In this document: positions 20,610 to 32,536 of the stretch, piece by piece | How positions within the stretch are numbered: the first letter of the stretch is position 1 | How the letters are laid out: every line of letters begins with the position of its first letter | Source: Thelonectria olida | Lineage: Eukaryota > Ascomycota > Sordariomycetes > Hypocreales > Nectriaceae | Reading direction: 5' to 3' | Assembly: GCA_020736575.1 (NCBI GenBank) | Contig: JAGPYM010000024.1 | Span: 124,001-188,000, forward strand | Length of the DNA stretch: 64,000 bases | Translations under genes and position numbers: made by a program | Notes under the pieces: generated by a model | The model's database searches: none | Seen by the model: only the letters and a program-made list of their open reading frames with translations | What the model was told of the DNA's origin: nothing

Positions 20610-23600
20610 ATGGCTCTGGAAACACTCGGTGTCGTTGCGAGCCTCATCGCAGTCGTCGACTCGTCGGCCAAGGTCGCTTCGCTGTGCTTCCACTACTCCA
20701 AAGACGTTAAGAACGCAAAAGATGACATCGACCGACTTCAGCGAGAAGCCACTAACTTGAAGAAAGCCTCGGAGAGTGTCCAGCTGCTACTCCAGGGTCC
20801 TAATGGCGCGAAACTCGAAGCTTCCCAGGAGCTACTGGTCGCGGCCAAGGACAGTCTGTCGCAGCTTAGAGAGCTGGAACAAGTGCTTAACCCTGGGACA
20901 GGGCGCAAGACAATGAGTCGAGTGGGCTTTCGGGCTTTGAAATGGCCATTTCAAAGCAAGGACGTTGAAAAGGTCGCCCAAGGTCTCGTGAGATGCACGC
21001 ATGCTATCTCCTTGGGTCTACAAGTTGACAATACGTACGTCGCCAATCCATCTCCGCTTCGACTGATGGGAACCGACAAGGCTATGATCTAGGGCCGTTC
21101 TACTCGAAGTCGACCAGAACGTACTCCACGTCGATGAAAAGCTCCTCGACATCGACCAAAAGGCCGTACTCGATAGACTCCCCATTGCCGTAGAAGCCAG
21201 CTTCGACTCCCACGCCGAAGAACACAACCCAATCTGCCTCCGCGACACCCGAGTCGACCTTCTTCGTCAAATATCCGAATGGGCCGATGATCCTCGCGCC
21301 GAGACCATCTTCTGGCTCAACGGTATGGCCGGTACCGGAAAGTCCACCATCTCCCGTACCGTGGCCAGGTCTTTCGCAACTACCGGTCGCCTCGGCGCCA
21401 GCTTCTTCTTCAAGAGAGGCGAGGCCGACCGAGGCAGCTTGTCCAAATTTGTCACCACCATCGCCGCCCAGCTAGTCTCTAGAGTGCCCGCCTTCGCGCG
21501 GCACGCTAAAAATGCCATCGATGCCGATACCACCATCCTCGGAAAGGGTGTGCAAGAGCAGTTCAAGAGGCTAATCCTAGAACCTCTGTCAAGGATACCT
21601 CAAGATGCTCGGAAGGCTGCCACGCTTATCGTCGTTGTCGATGCCCTTGACGAGTGCGAACGGGATGACGATGTCAAACTCATCATCAACCTGTTTTCTC
21701 GCATCAAGTCGTTGCAGTCTCCGCGACTGAGAATCTTTGTCACCAGCAGACCCGACCTGCCGATTCGCCTGGGTTTCAGCGCCATCAAGGGTAAGTACCA
21801 GAACTTGGTTCTCCATGAGATACCCGAGCACATCGTTGAGCATGACATTTCCGCATTCCTTCGGCACGAACTTGCAGCAATCAGAAACAATTACAATAAC
21901 TCCGTTCCTAAAGACCGACAACTACCCACAAGCTGGCCCGGCCAATCGAATGTCCAGATCCTAGTACAGATGGCGGTTCCTCTCTTCATCTTCGCCGCCA
22001 CTGTATGCCGCTTTCTTGCCGATCGCAGATGCGGTAACCCTGATAAGCAACTCCAAGAGGTTCTGAAATACCAAACGAGAAGCCAGGAATCGCAACTTGA
22101 TGCAACATATCTGCCTGTCTTGGACCAGTTGGTCGTCGGTTTGCCTACCAGGCAGAGGGACAAGGTCCTACAAGAATTTCGAGATATTGTTGGCTCAATC
22201 GTCATTCTTGCCAGCCCCCTCTCCACCTGTGCCCTGTCGCAGATGCTCTGTGTATCTAAAGACACTATCGATGATAGGCTGGACTTGCTTCATTCAGTCC
22301 TAAGTATCCCGCCGTCGTCCAGTTCCCCCGTCAGGGTACTACATCTCTCCTTCCGCGACTTCCTAGTGGATGCCGAGAAACGCGGAAAGAACCCGTTCTG
22401 GGTAGAGGAGAAACATTCCCACGAGAAGATGGCTGCAAACTGTTTGCGTGTCATGAACGAGCGACTTCGAACAGATATTTGTGATGTGAATGCCCCAGGG
22501 ACGAACCGCTCAATTATTAATCCCCAGAAGGTAGACGCATGCCTACCACCTGAAGTTCAGTATGCTTGTCTACACTGGGTACACCATATACAACACACAA
22601 GAGATCGTGTTAGCGATGGCGGACCCGTCGACGAATTTTTAACTCACCATTTTCTCCATTGGATGGAAGCGTTAAGTCTCATGGGAAGGGCATCGGATAG
22701 TCTTGGTATCATCCAAACTTTGCAGTCACGCCTCAACGTAAGCATTGCATTATGCACCCCGACATTCACTGCTAACGTGATTCAGCCAGAAGCGAGTGTG
22801 AAGGTATCTGGCTTTCTTAGCGACGCCATACGCTTCGTTCTCGCCAACCTTTCAATAATTGACAAAACACCTCTCCAGATAATTCCTCGGCACTTGCCTT
22901 CGCGCCGGAGAAGAGTATAATCCGGTACACGTTCGAGAGCGAGATTCCTAGCTGGATATCTCTTGCTCCGGAGGCCGAAACAGACTGGAATTCATGTTTA
23001 CAGACGCTCGAGGGCCATAGCGGCTCCGTCAAGTCAATAGCCTTCTCACATGACTCGGCGCTCGTGGCGTCGGCGTCGGACGATCGGACGGTGCGGATCT
23101 GGCGCACCGACATGGGTGATTGTGTCCAGGAACTCAAGGGCCATAGGGGCTCCGTCAAGTCGGTGGCTTTCTCACACGACTCGGCGCTTGTGGCGTCGGC
23201 CTCGGACGATCGGACGGTACGGATCTGGCGCACCGACGTCGGTGACTGCATCCAGGAGTTCAAGGGCCACAGCCGCCCGGTCAGGTCGGTGGCATTCTCA
23301 CACAACTCGACGCTCGTGGCGTCGGCCTCAGACGATCGGACAGTGTGGATCTGGCGTACCGGCATGGGTGACTGCATCCAGCAGCTTAAGGGCCACAGCC
23401 GCTCGGTCAGGTCAGTGGCCTTCTCACACAACTCGACGCTTGTGGTGTCGGCCTCAGAGGACCGGGCGGTACGGATCTGGGATGTCAACACGGGTGACTG
23501 TATTCAGAAACTCAAGGGCCATGGTGGCTCCGTCAGGTCGGTGGCCTTCTCACACGACTCGGCGCTTGTGGCGTCAGTGTCAGACGATCTGACAGTGCGG

Positions 23601-24140
23601 ATCTGGCGCGCCAACACGGGTGAATGCATCCAGGAGCTGAAGGGCCATAGCGACTGTGTCAAGTCGGTGGCATTCTCGCACGATTCAGCGCTCGTGGCGT
23701 CGGCCTCAAAAGATCAGACGGTACGGATCTGGCGCACCGACGTCAGTGACTGCGTCCAGACAGTTCACCTTGGGTTTGCATCTCACCTATCGTTTGAGCC
23801 AGGTAATGTACGCCTACTTACCGATCTTGGCGCCATTACCGTACAAAAGCCACTAGCCGCAGAGGCATCTGTGACATCTACTGCTCCAGTTATGCCTAAC
23901 CACATTCGCGACTGCCGTTTCGGCTTCGGTATTACCGGAGACGGCTGCTGGATTTCCTGGCATGGAAATAACTTGCTCTGGCTGCCGGTGGATTTCCGAC
24001 CATCCTGCTCGACAGTGTTAGGATCTACCATCGTCATCGGCTGTAGATCGGGAAGGGTTATTATCGTGAGGTTTTCGATCCAGGAGCTGCTAGAACTCCA
24101 GCATGGCGTTCAGTTCAGGACAAAATGTATGTCTTCGTGA
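20610..24140 (+). pseudogene. NLR-like STAND protein: fungal N-terminal domain, NACHT, WD40 (frameshifted)
   Basis: Exon 1 (20610-21034) encodes MALETLGVVASLIAVVDSSA..., the helical N-terminal domain common in fungal STAND proteins. A 58-bp intron (21035-21092) joins in frame to the NACHT exon: FWLNGMAGTGKSTISRTV is the Walker A P-loop (GMAGTGKST), LIVVVDALDECERDDD is Walker B, and IFVTSRPDLPIR the sensor. A second likely intron, 22738-22785 (GTAAGC..GCTAAC..CAG, 48 bp), has a length divisible by 3. Near 22880 the frame must shift: PLQI is followed in another frame by NSSALAFAPEKSIIRYTFES and then six WD40 repeats and a last diverged blade, to a stop at 24140. Family role: NLR-type receptors of non-self recognition and heterokaryon incompatibility (HET-E/NWD class). 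The frameshift looks like a small deletion and would remove the sensor domain. If it is a sequencing error the gene would be intact. Confidence 0.85.
23007..23762 (+). repeat. six 126-bp WD40 repeats, nearly identical
   Basis: Each unit encodes 42 residues of the form LKGHxxxVKSVAFSHDSALV...IWRTDxGDCIQE. Units are very similar at DNA level. Differences cluster at a few positions: repeat residues 5-7, 9, 16, 18, 25-28, 30 and 33-36. This is the pattern of WD repeats kept alike by concerted evolution in HET-E-like receptors, with variable binding-surface positions. Confidence 0.85.
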
Positions 24141-24884
24141 GGAGTCTCGGGGACAGCATCAAAGCCAGTAGGGGTGCCGCGCGTAGGTATGTCATCACAT
24201 TGGCAAGGAACCCCATTCAAGTCGAGATGCGCAAGGTAGTGCCCCGGTGATTCATATGCTGGAGTTGAGGAACCAACAGCGCTGTGCGGCACAGATCTTG
24301 ATATGGCGCATTTCCATCGAGCAGAGTTGATTCTCGCGAATGGATACCAATATAGTTATCCACTCTCTTAACTGGGCTATCTAGATCTGCAGTTAGGCTC
24401 TGGCTTATTTGGAGAGCAATCCGTTTCTGGATTTACCCGCATAGCGGGGATAGTTTTATTGGGGTTGCCTCACGTGATGATCACACTGCAGAATAGGCTC
24501 CCCCGCCTTGGAGGGCTCACCGAGGGGTTCTTCTCCTCCTGCAACTGCCTCACGGGAGTCAATTGCTCGCCTCTGCAAGTAGCTCGTCATCTCTCACGCA
24601 GTCAAGACTCGATTCTTCCCTCCCACCTTCCCTCTGTATATAGAACCACTGCAATATACAGACACTTGCCTCCCTACAGGGGAGCGCGGACGGGGCTCTC
24701 TCTGACGCTACGGTTTAACGCGTTTACGCATACGACCACAGCGACAGGTGACCCGTTACGGCCAAACCACATACATTCTGTCCCTCTTGACTGCGTGAGG
24801 TCACCAATAAATCATGGATATAATGAGTTTGTGAGCTGATGGGAGCGATACATCAAATCGTGAGTCATCGAAATCCTGTCCATC
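24141..24884. other. no gene recognised
   Basis: Intergenic sequence between the NLR and the hAT element. A pyrimidine-rich part with TGTATATAGA (about 24636-24645) could be LTR-like, but no boundaries or duplication are visible. Confidence 0.3.
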
Positions 24885-27706
24885 CAGCGCTGCCCTCAAA
24901 TCAAACAAATCAAATCCGGGGTCATATTTGAGATATTTGGCAACCCTCAACGCTGGATTTGTTGATTGAAATATTTATTCAAATATTTCAAATATTTCAA
25001 ATCTTACCCTCTATGCTCTCCATGCTACTATGTCCAATCTCCCACTAGACCTCATCTCCCCCACTTGCTGTCGCCCCCAGCTTCACCGCACCATGTCTGA
25101 CCCAATTCTTCAGGCATTGCAACTTCTCCAATATTTCCGTCGTCATCGAAAGCCTCTGCGACGTCAGCGTCAACTTGGCGAGGCTGAACGACCTCTCGCA
25201 ATCAGTTGCCATCGCCGGTATCGCGAGTATATCGAGAGCTAACTGGCTGACCATCGGGAATTGTCCCTGGTGAGTCATCCACCACTCGATTGGATCCTCA
25301 GTCTCTTGCGGCTCTAGCCGCAGATACCGCTCAAGCTCACTTCCCATCACTGTAGTCTTCGCTGTCCTGCTCTTCACCCACTGCTTGAACATACTGTCTA
25401 CCGGCGTTCTCTGCGGCACGCTTGGGGATGCCGTAGTCTCAGCAATTGCCCCTCGCTGCTCGTCCACCGGCCGGTTGCAGCGGTACCAGCGGTCCAGGTA
25501 GTCAGATAGTCCAATTTTGGCGTCCCTCACCCACACAAGCTGTTCTTCCGACGCCCAATTCACCTCCAGATAGCTCATGCCCAGTGATGGGTGGAGAATG
25601 ATGGATGCGGCAAACAACGGTGACTCTCCAAGCTTGGTATAGTATTCATTGAGTTTCTGCCAGGCGGTGATGATGGAGAGTCTCAGATAGCATCGGTGAT
25701 CCTTTCCCATGTCGTCAACTCCCGATGATCCTGATGGCTTGCCTAATCCATCATCACATTGTCCCGAGCCACGACCTGGCAAGGAGCTTTGCATTGACTT
25801 TCGCGGATGTATGTCCATCTCGCAATCCCTAAATCTAGCAGGAAGCTGCCGATTTCGGTCTGGTCGCCCTCGGGCTAGCTCGGCCTGCGAGTTGGTATTC
25901 TCTCCGGCTGCCTCGTCTGGAACAGCATGATAGAATAGCTTCCGATCCTCAAGGTGTTCCAGCAAGTATTCCATGCCTGTCATCACCTCCCAGAGTCGTC
26001 CATTACCTCCCTCGCTGCCCCAACCCTGCGTTCTCATAGTTTGCAGGTAGAATGGCTCAAGGATATGTTTGATTTCTGCCAAAAGTCTCCAGTCATCCCC
26101 CTTCAACATGTCGGCCTCGGGTAGCCATTTCTCCACCTCTGGATGGACCAAGAACGCCCTGATGTCTCCCTGCTTGACGAGCGCTCGAGAGATCATGAGA
26201 TAAGTGGAGTTCCATCTCGTGTCGTTGTTCATGACGACCTCTAGCTCTGCCGTCGACTCACTCGCCAGGAGATATTCTTGTGCTTCGTCGTTCTCGCGTG
26301 AGATCCTCTTAAAGAGCTCACACCTCTGAGGGGAAGATCTGATGAACTTGACAACATTGTGGAGCTTTCCCACCGGCCCTTTCTTTCTCCAGTGTCGTAG
26401 GTCATCCTCGCGCCGGCCGAGAAGGTCGAAGACCTGCGATTCGGCCTCGAAAGCCTCGAAATCTTCGCCGTAGAGGAAAGCACGAGCAACCAGGTTCAAG
26501 ATATGTCCATAGCAGCGCATACGTCTGGCCCGAACGTCCGCCGGGCCCATCTCTGCGTCGAGAGCTCCTGCTTGACCTCATCCTTCTTAGACTCGTACAT
26601 GTCATCCAGCAAACGGCCCATCGATTGCCGGCTCCATGGTATCTGGTCAGATAGGTGAGGGTCAAGTTGCCAGGCGAGTTGCTGAAAGAATGTATCGCTA
26701 AAGAAAGAAAAAGGAACATTGGTGTTGATCAGAAGTCCTAGGCTCAGTTCTCGGATCATCTTGACTCCAGCACGCGGTACGGCGCTGTAGTGCAAGCGCC
26801 GTCGCTTGGGCCGTTCAGATTCATCGGTTGACGGGTCTGTGTCGGCGCCTTGACTGCTCTCGAAGATCCTGTGGGACCTACATGTGGTCAATGATGCTCA
26901 AGCTCGCGACGTCACATTCTCATACTTGCGGAGGTGGTCAGCTGCCGAACTCGTAGCAGCAGCGGCGAAGAACTCGGGCTGACTCTTCGCGTCGCACAAA
27001 CGACAGGCCCAGTAAGGACTCAACGGACTGTCGTTAGTGTCGATCCCAACGAGAAAAAATCCATGGCGCTTGATCCAGCTCTTCCGGCCCTTCGAGCCTT
27101 TCCGGGACAAGGACTCTTCCAAAACATATCGTTTGTTCCTCCATACTGCTCGCGGAAGATCTGCAACGGTAGGGTGGTCTGGTGAAGCCACCCGCGTCGT
27201 CAGCTCGAATTGACTTGCCAGATTTCTCGGTGGGCGGAGAAGAGCAAAGGCGGAGGGTGGAGAAGGAAGCATGATGTCGTTGGATTCCATCGGGTTAGGC
27301 GTCGATCGGTAAGGAATGGCACGCGTCGAGGAGAGGTAAACAGACTGGCACCGACGCGGTTTGATGTTGTAGGCGCGAGGGACGTGAAAGTTAAGAAGCT
27401 ACCTTCTCTTTAGCCAGCTCGAAGGCCCTGCTGGGGGTAGCACACTAATGAAAGGTCTGAGTAATGACTCTGATTGGCCAGATCCGCTCACCAGACCCTG
27501 ACATCCACCAGATTCCGGGTAAGCTGCAAAGACACGCTCGACAGCCTGGCAGATTCGACCATTGATCATATATAATGTATCAAATATATCAAATGTTATT
27601 TCAAATCCAGGGTTTTGGATTTGTTTGATTTGAAATAAGATTTTGGCATATTTGATTGATTTGTTTGGCAGTTTGTTTGATTGCATTTGATCTGTGGGCA
27701 GCGCTG
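24885..27706 (-). mobile_element. hAT DNA transposon, internally deleted, 2.8 kb
   Basis: The ends are inverted: CAGCGCTGCCC at 24885 and GGGCAGCGCTG ending at 27706. Next to both ends lie many copies of TCAAATA/TTTGATT words, the subterminal repeats typical of hAT elements. The transposase is on the minus strand. The adjacent 8-bp flanks do not match, so the duplication is lost or the border is off by a few bases. Confidence 0.75.
25045..27290 (-). pseudogene. hAT transposase with BED finger, central deletion
   Basis: Exon 1 (27290-26926) encodes a BED-type zinc finger: WIKRHGFFLVGID, YWACRLCDAK, SSAADHLRK. A 48-bp intron (26925-26878, GTATGA..TGTAG) joins in frame to SHRIFESSQ and supplies the His of the finger. 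Exon 2 continues to KDEVKQELST near 26553. There the sequence jumps, in another frame, to MRCYGHILNLVARAFL. Relatives have more than 100 residues between these blocks, including the first catalytic Asp residues, so the copy is dead. The rest is clear: NNDTRWNSTYLMISRAL, LNEYYTKL, and the dimerization motif WWMTHQGQFPMVSQLALDIL...ATDCERSFSLA...L. Source of the domain order: hAT family knowledge. Confidence 0.85.
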
Positions 27707-27955
27707 CTCCTCAAGCTGACTCGGGTCGAGATTTGTCAGGCCGAGGGAACCAATCGGGCCCGTAATCGGATCTTGGTTCTGTCTTTCGGACTCGTGGGAA
27801 CGGGTGATCAGGGTTCTGTTCCTGAAAACAGATAGCATCAATCATAATCCGACCTTTGACGTGCCGTTTAACGATTTCTCCTTTGTCGTCGAAGGAAAAA
27901 GCTTTCCCCCTCGTGTTGCCGATGGTGAATACCTACCAATCAAAGAGGCAAATCG

Positions 27956-28865
27956 GCGGCCGCAGGCTATTGCGAGGAAAACAATATCATCACGCTCTGC
28001 ATGCCGCCTCATTCTTCTCATCTACTTCAGCCTCTTGATGTCGGGTGCTTTGGGCCGCTCAAAAAGGCCTATGGTCGAGAAATCGAGCATTTGATCCGAT
28101 GTTCTATAACCCACGTTTCGAAGACGGAGTTCTTTCCGGCCTTTTATGCTGCCCACCAAGCCACTATGACGGAAAGTAATATCAAGGGAGGTTTTCGAGG
28201 GGCTGGACTTGTTTCTTTGGACCCAGAAAGGGTTATATCGAAGCTTGATTTACAGCTACGGACTCCAACACCGGTTGAGGAGGAGGCCAGCCTCCCCGAT
28301 CCTTGGGTCTCAAAGACGCCAAAAACGGTGCTTGAGGCCAGCTCTCAGTCTGAATACCTTGAAAGGAGAATCAGACGGCACCATAACAGCTCTCCAGCGT
28401 CTATTCTTGAGGCTCTTAAGTCAATTTCTAAGGGGACGAAGGCAATAATGCATGAGATGGCATTATTGAAGTCTGAGATGCAGACCCTCCGGCAGTCAAA
28501 TGAGGCCCTTAGCAAGCGGCGCAGAGTAAAAAGAAATCGCCTGCAGAATAGAGGGAAGATGACTGTAGATGAGGGAAGGGAAGCAATTGGCCAGATGGAT
28601 GACAATACGCAAGTAGTGGCCGAATCATCGAGAAGTAGTGGGCAAGGAGAATCGGGGCGAGTAAAGGAAAGGCGTTGCGGAACATGCGGCAAGATTGGAC
28701 ATAACACAAGAACATGTCAGATAGTTGTTAGGACGTCTGGGTAATATTATAGCCATTGATTTCATTTGATCAGATGCTTTGTTGTGTTTTTATTCTATGT
28801 TCTGTGTTGATGGTTGGAATTTTTGTTGCACTCGCTGATATGTTGCACTCACTGATGAAGTACGT
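27956..28865 (+). mobile_element. Fot/pogo-type DNA transposon, 3' part with right terminal repeat
   Basis: Coding homology begins abruptly near 27956 (YCEENNIITL then MPPHSSHLLQPLDVGCFGPL). The right terminal repeat ends ...CACTGATGAAGTACGT at 28865 and is followed by TA (28866-28867). The last ~40 bp equal the right repeat of the MITE at 55.7 kb. The 5' half, including the helix-turn-helix domain and the first catalytic residues, is missing. Confidence 0.85.
28001..28744 (+). pseudogene. Fot1/Pot2-like transposase, C-terminal part with zinc knuckle
   Basis: The frame holds the end of the DDE region (PPHSSHLLQPLDVGCFGPLK, where the Asp is the last catalytic carboxylate), a helical tail and a C-terminal CCHC knuckle, CGTCGKIGHNTRTC. 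Fot-type transposases from fungi share this layout. About 250 residues of an average 500-550 are present; the first ATG here is internal to the original protein. The element could not move by itself but may have been the source family of the two MITEs. Confidence 0.85.
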
Positions 28866-28867
28866 TA

Positions 28868-30143
28868 TCCACTTTCGCTTTTGTATTAAGTTAGTTATGC
28901 TAAAAATAACAGATGAAGCGAAATCAAGACGCAGCGTTAGTGGTAATCAAAAGCAGCTCCCTAGGCATAGCAAGGGTCGGAAATACGGACACTACGTAAC
29001 ATCTAACCCTAACCCTAACCCTGGCACGAAAACCGTATGAACTAAAATTAGATGGCATCCAAACTCTGACTTTATTTGCCTTGTGAAAGAGGAAAGCCCG
29101 ATTGAATGAACGGCGCAAACGATATGCTATGATTACATATGTACCCAATAGCCCATTTGCAGCCTGAGCTTAGCTCTATGCCTCGAAGTGCGTTGATCTA
29201 CTGTACAGTATCTGGGACATGCAATTTGAGATTGATAATCTTGGATAATAGCCGTGCTTGCAGATCAACCTTGTTTGCTTCCCGGTTATTTTCCAGAGTG
29301 GTCAGCACCTTCTCGAGCGTTGGTCGCTACAGGTCACGTTACTTTATGACTCCTGCCACAACTGACCTTACTTGTGTGTGCCGATCTTCCCCAGAGCTTC
29401 TGTTCTGTGCTTCTCAGACAAGGCAAATAGGCCACATGAGCCACAAAAATTCCACTTACGTTAGTAGATGAACCTCTTTGAACGAATGCCTGCCACGCAC
29501 AGAAGGATGGAGACTGAGCGAGCAAGTGGAGGCGTGGAGAGAGACAGCTGCTCATAGGGCGTTATAGTTTGGGGCTAGCCCAACACGGTAGACACCCGCA
29601 GGGCGTCAGCTGTCAACCAAACCCTATTTACTAACTACCGTAAGAGAGTGCGTATTTAACGTGAGGTCACGAGTGTATTAAACCAGACAGGAGGACTAGG
29701 TGCGCCACACCAGCGGCACGAGGTCGTGGGGCCAACCTCTTTGGGCCATAGCAAGATGCGATCCAGACTTACACACGGAGTACGACACTGCCGAGACTTT
29801 GAGTTTCCTACGCTTTGACAACCTATTAGGGCGGAAAACTTGCAAGGCGCATGTTGATATCGTATATTTGTGGTGGAAAACCGCTATATAAGGGTTTGTC
29901 GACGTCGTGATGACGTATTTCCCTGTCCACATACATATTTCCAGGGGTACAGTACATCCCTCAGCTGAGTGATGGTCTGGATCCGAGATGGTGAGGAGGT
30001 AGACTCATGAGCAGAACTCGGTAATACTTCATGGGATATAAATTCTTAAGAGGTCTGTTAAACCTCGACTCCAGTGCTTCGAAAACAACCACTTCTCCTA
30101 CCACTGAAAATACCACGACAGACAGCCTCGCGCGTCGATTCGG
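28868..30143. other. no gene recognised; contains a telomere-type motif
   Basis: ORFs of up to 110 codons without motifs. A TATA-like CTATATAAGG lies at about 29883-29892. The segment 29560-29720 is LTR-like in composition but has no proven ends. Confidence 0.35.
29004..29022. repeat. interstitial telomere repeat
   Basis: TAACCCTAACCCTAACCCT, just over three units of the TTAGGG telomere repeat used by filamentous ascomycetes. It lies 137 bp beyond the TA flank of the pogo element. Confidence 0.9.
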
Positions 30144-30416
30144 ATGGCCTGCGACCAGAGTTTCGACGACTGCCTTCGTTGCGACGCAACAAACCCGGCG
30201 ATAGTGGCCCGACTGGAAGGGCTGAAGTCGAGGAATGCTGCGCTATCCGTCGAGATACGTCGTCTCCAAGAGGAGTTCAAAAGGCTTAAGGCTCTTCTTT
30301 CAGCCCATATGGCGCATAAGGACTGTTGCATAATCATCTTGCCTCCCAGGGAGCCAGAGTTGAAGGTACGTGAACTTACGTCCAGCCTAGGCTCCCAAGC
30401 TTATCACAAAAAGTAA
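30144..30416 (+). pseudogene. bZIP leucine-zipper fragment (Atf/CREB-like)
   Basis: The frame has a zipper-like block, LEGLKSRNAALSVEIRRLQE, continuing EFKRLKALLSAHMAHKDCCI. The L....N..L..E...L..E...LK.LL..H..C pattern is that of fungal Atf1-type zippers. The basic region that should precede it is not recognisable; upstream codons look scrambled and start in poor context. It is probably a decayed fragment. The call rests on about 45 residues. Confidence 0.4.
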
Positions 30417-31364
30417 TACGAATGTCCATCTTCGTGATGACGGATTCTCGTGCGTTTTCGAGCTCGAACTTGGCCACGTTAGGAGATTCTGGAATCTAAG
30501 GAGTAATTCCAGAAAGACCAATTGCACCATCCCAGAGTTCCCGACGCCTATTGATCATAAAGACTATTATCACAGCCAAATTCAGAGATTTAGTCTTTGT
30601 TCGTGGCTACTTCTGCCTCTTAGAAAACATGATCGCGAAGTTATAGTCTTAGGACTGCTTCAATCTAACTCTTTGGCAAGGCTGGCTTGATATTGGAATC
30701 ATCTCTACTAGCATGGTCATGGTAAGCGCAGAAAGGATGGAAGGCCCTGAACTACCGAGCTGGGAAACTAGGAATGGGTTACAGTGATCCAGGGCATTTA
30801 TGACGAGGATTCAAGTAAATCAAACACTTCAATAAACACATCAAGGATCGATCTATCGCTCGACATTGCCTCTTGATCTTCGACGGGCACAAAAGTCACC
30901 ACTCCGCCTACTTCGGGATATTCTGCAAGGATAACAAGATCTTTACTTTTTGATCCACTCGCTTACAGTATCGAGCGAACACGGATACTGTAGGTGAAGA
31001 AAAAAACAACTCACCGAACAGCACAGTGGCACTGGGACGTCCGTGACCCGCAACAGCCACCAAACCTTGCATGGAATTGTCAGATATAAACCACAGTGAC
31101 ATTGCTCTAAGTGGGGATCCTCATTTTTGTACATAGTATGGTGCAGTTGGTAAAAGCTAACAAGTTGCTGTCCCGGCGGAACTTGCCCCAGTAATGCCAA
31201 TCTAGGGTCAGCCCGGAAAGGCCCGCCGTGCTTATAACCGCTTTGTGTCGCACTGAGCGTGCTTAAAGGGTTAAAGCGAATATGATGAGCAGCAGCAGTT
31301 GTGTTGATTGATTGTTGTCTAAAGCGCGGGGTACTCCAGCCCACAGATTTTACTTGAAGCACAC
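30417..31364. other. no gene recognised
   Basis: Only short frames without motifs on both strands. Confidence 0.4.
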
Positions 31365-31977
31365 GGCGACTGACACATGGGCACCCGGATGCCCAAATAG
31401 CCTTGGGCACCTGGGCGGGATACCCAATAACATTGGCTCTTGGGTACCCACTTTGCCCACTTCATCAGTCTGTGTCTGGCCTTCATAATTGGTGAAGCTG
31501 CTACAATAGCGCTAACAGCACCGTCTGACAATGCAAGATAGCCCAGTCATTATTACCCCGAGCTGAATTAGTTATTTATCTCAAGCATTTCGGTTGACAT
31601 AGAAGGCATGAGAGAAAATTCTGTGTGAAGAGAGTGACGAGATATTGTAAATCCTCAATGTGATCTAGAATAGCGCTACGATGAGGAATCCGCTTACATG
31701 CGGGAGCTACTCTTTACTTCAATGTGCGCGAACGTTCTACAGAAGGTGAAGCCAGGCAAATTCATGCGTTGGATGCATTCCGAGACTACTTTAACTATTG
31801 TAGCGGCGTCCATACCGAGGTCATCTTAACTTCTAATATAATCAAAATCTCATAATAACCATAAACATCCATTCAACATGTGGTGTTAAGGAATATGTAC
31901 TGATAGGCGCTGACATAATTTGGGCACCCGAGTGCGCCAATCTGTTTGGGCATCCGGGTGCCCATGTATCAGTCGCC
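31365..31977. mobile_element. 613-bp non-autonomous element with 36-bp inverted ends
   Basis: The left end starts GGCGACTGACACATGGGCAC (31365-31400) and the right end (31942-31977) is its inverted copy with two mismatches. Inside the left end, the motif GGGCACC(C/T)GG(A/G) recurs. The interior is non-coding and AT-rich. No duplication of the target could be fixed, so the superfamily is open. Confidence 0.7.
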
Positions 31978-32263
31978 ACCTGCCTCCTTCATCTGACACA
32001 TATGGCCAAGCGCCACCGTGGCGCTAGAATATAGACTTCGCTAGTATTCCCCGCAACCCAAGGTGCCGACAGCAACTCCTACAAAGCTGATTTGTACCCT
32101 GTGATCTGCGTAGTGCAGGGGCACGACGGAATATGCCGAAGAACCTTCTGGTAATACGATGAAACGGTGATATCCATCGGCCGCTTTGAGTCGGCTCGTG
32201 CATCTACAACTTTCCATGTAGGGTAACTGCGACGGCCGAACCGTGGTGTAGTTTGTTTCTGAT

Positions 32264-32536
32264 TTGGGGACCACTTTCTGGTCCTTCGCCTCCCAGTGGC
32301 CTTGATTAATGAGCCTAATCAGAATATACACCTATCTTTAAAAATGGAAAGCGACCAAAACTGGACTCAGTGGTCCTGTTTCGTGACTATTGAGTCCAGT
32401 TTTGGCCCCCCTGCTCATCTTCACATGACGAAGCTTGAATCACGATTTCGTAAATTAACATTTCAAATTGGACTCTCCTGTTAAACCTACTGTAGAAGTT
32501 TCATTAAGATCGAATTAACCATCGTGTCTGCTATGT
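32264..32536. repeat. dispersed repeat, copy 1 (relative at 46331-46500)
   Basis: It starts GGACCACTTTCTGGTCC (itself a hairpin) and contains a second hairpin, CAAAACTGGACTCA paired with TGAGTCCAGTTTTG, at about 32356-32405. It ends near AAGATCGAATTAACCATC. The same order of blocks is found at 46331-46500, where about 100 bp is missing. Probably a MITE-like family. Confidence 0.65.

Noticed and set aside
22738..22785. Coding sequence continuous through this stretch
   Set aside because: It is open only because its length is a multiple of three; donor, branch site and acceptor indicate an intron.
23007..23762. Regular 126-bp repeats as a CRISPR-like array
   Set aside because: They encode WD40 blades in one open frame, and there are no spacers; CRISPR is not expected in a fungal nucleus.
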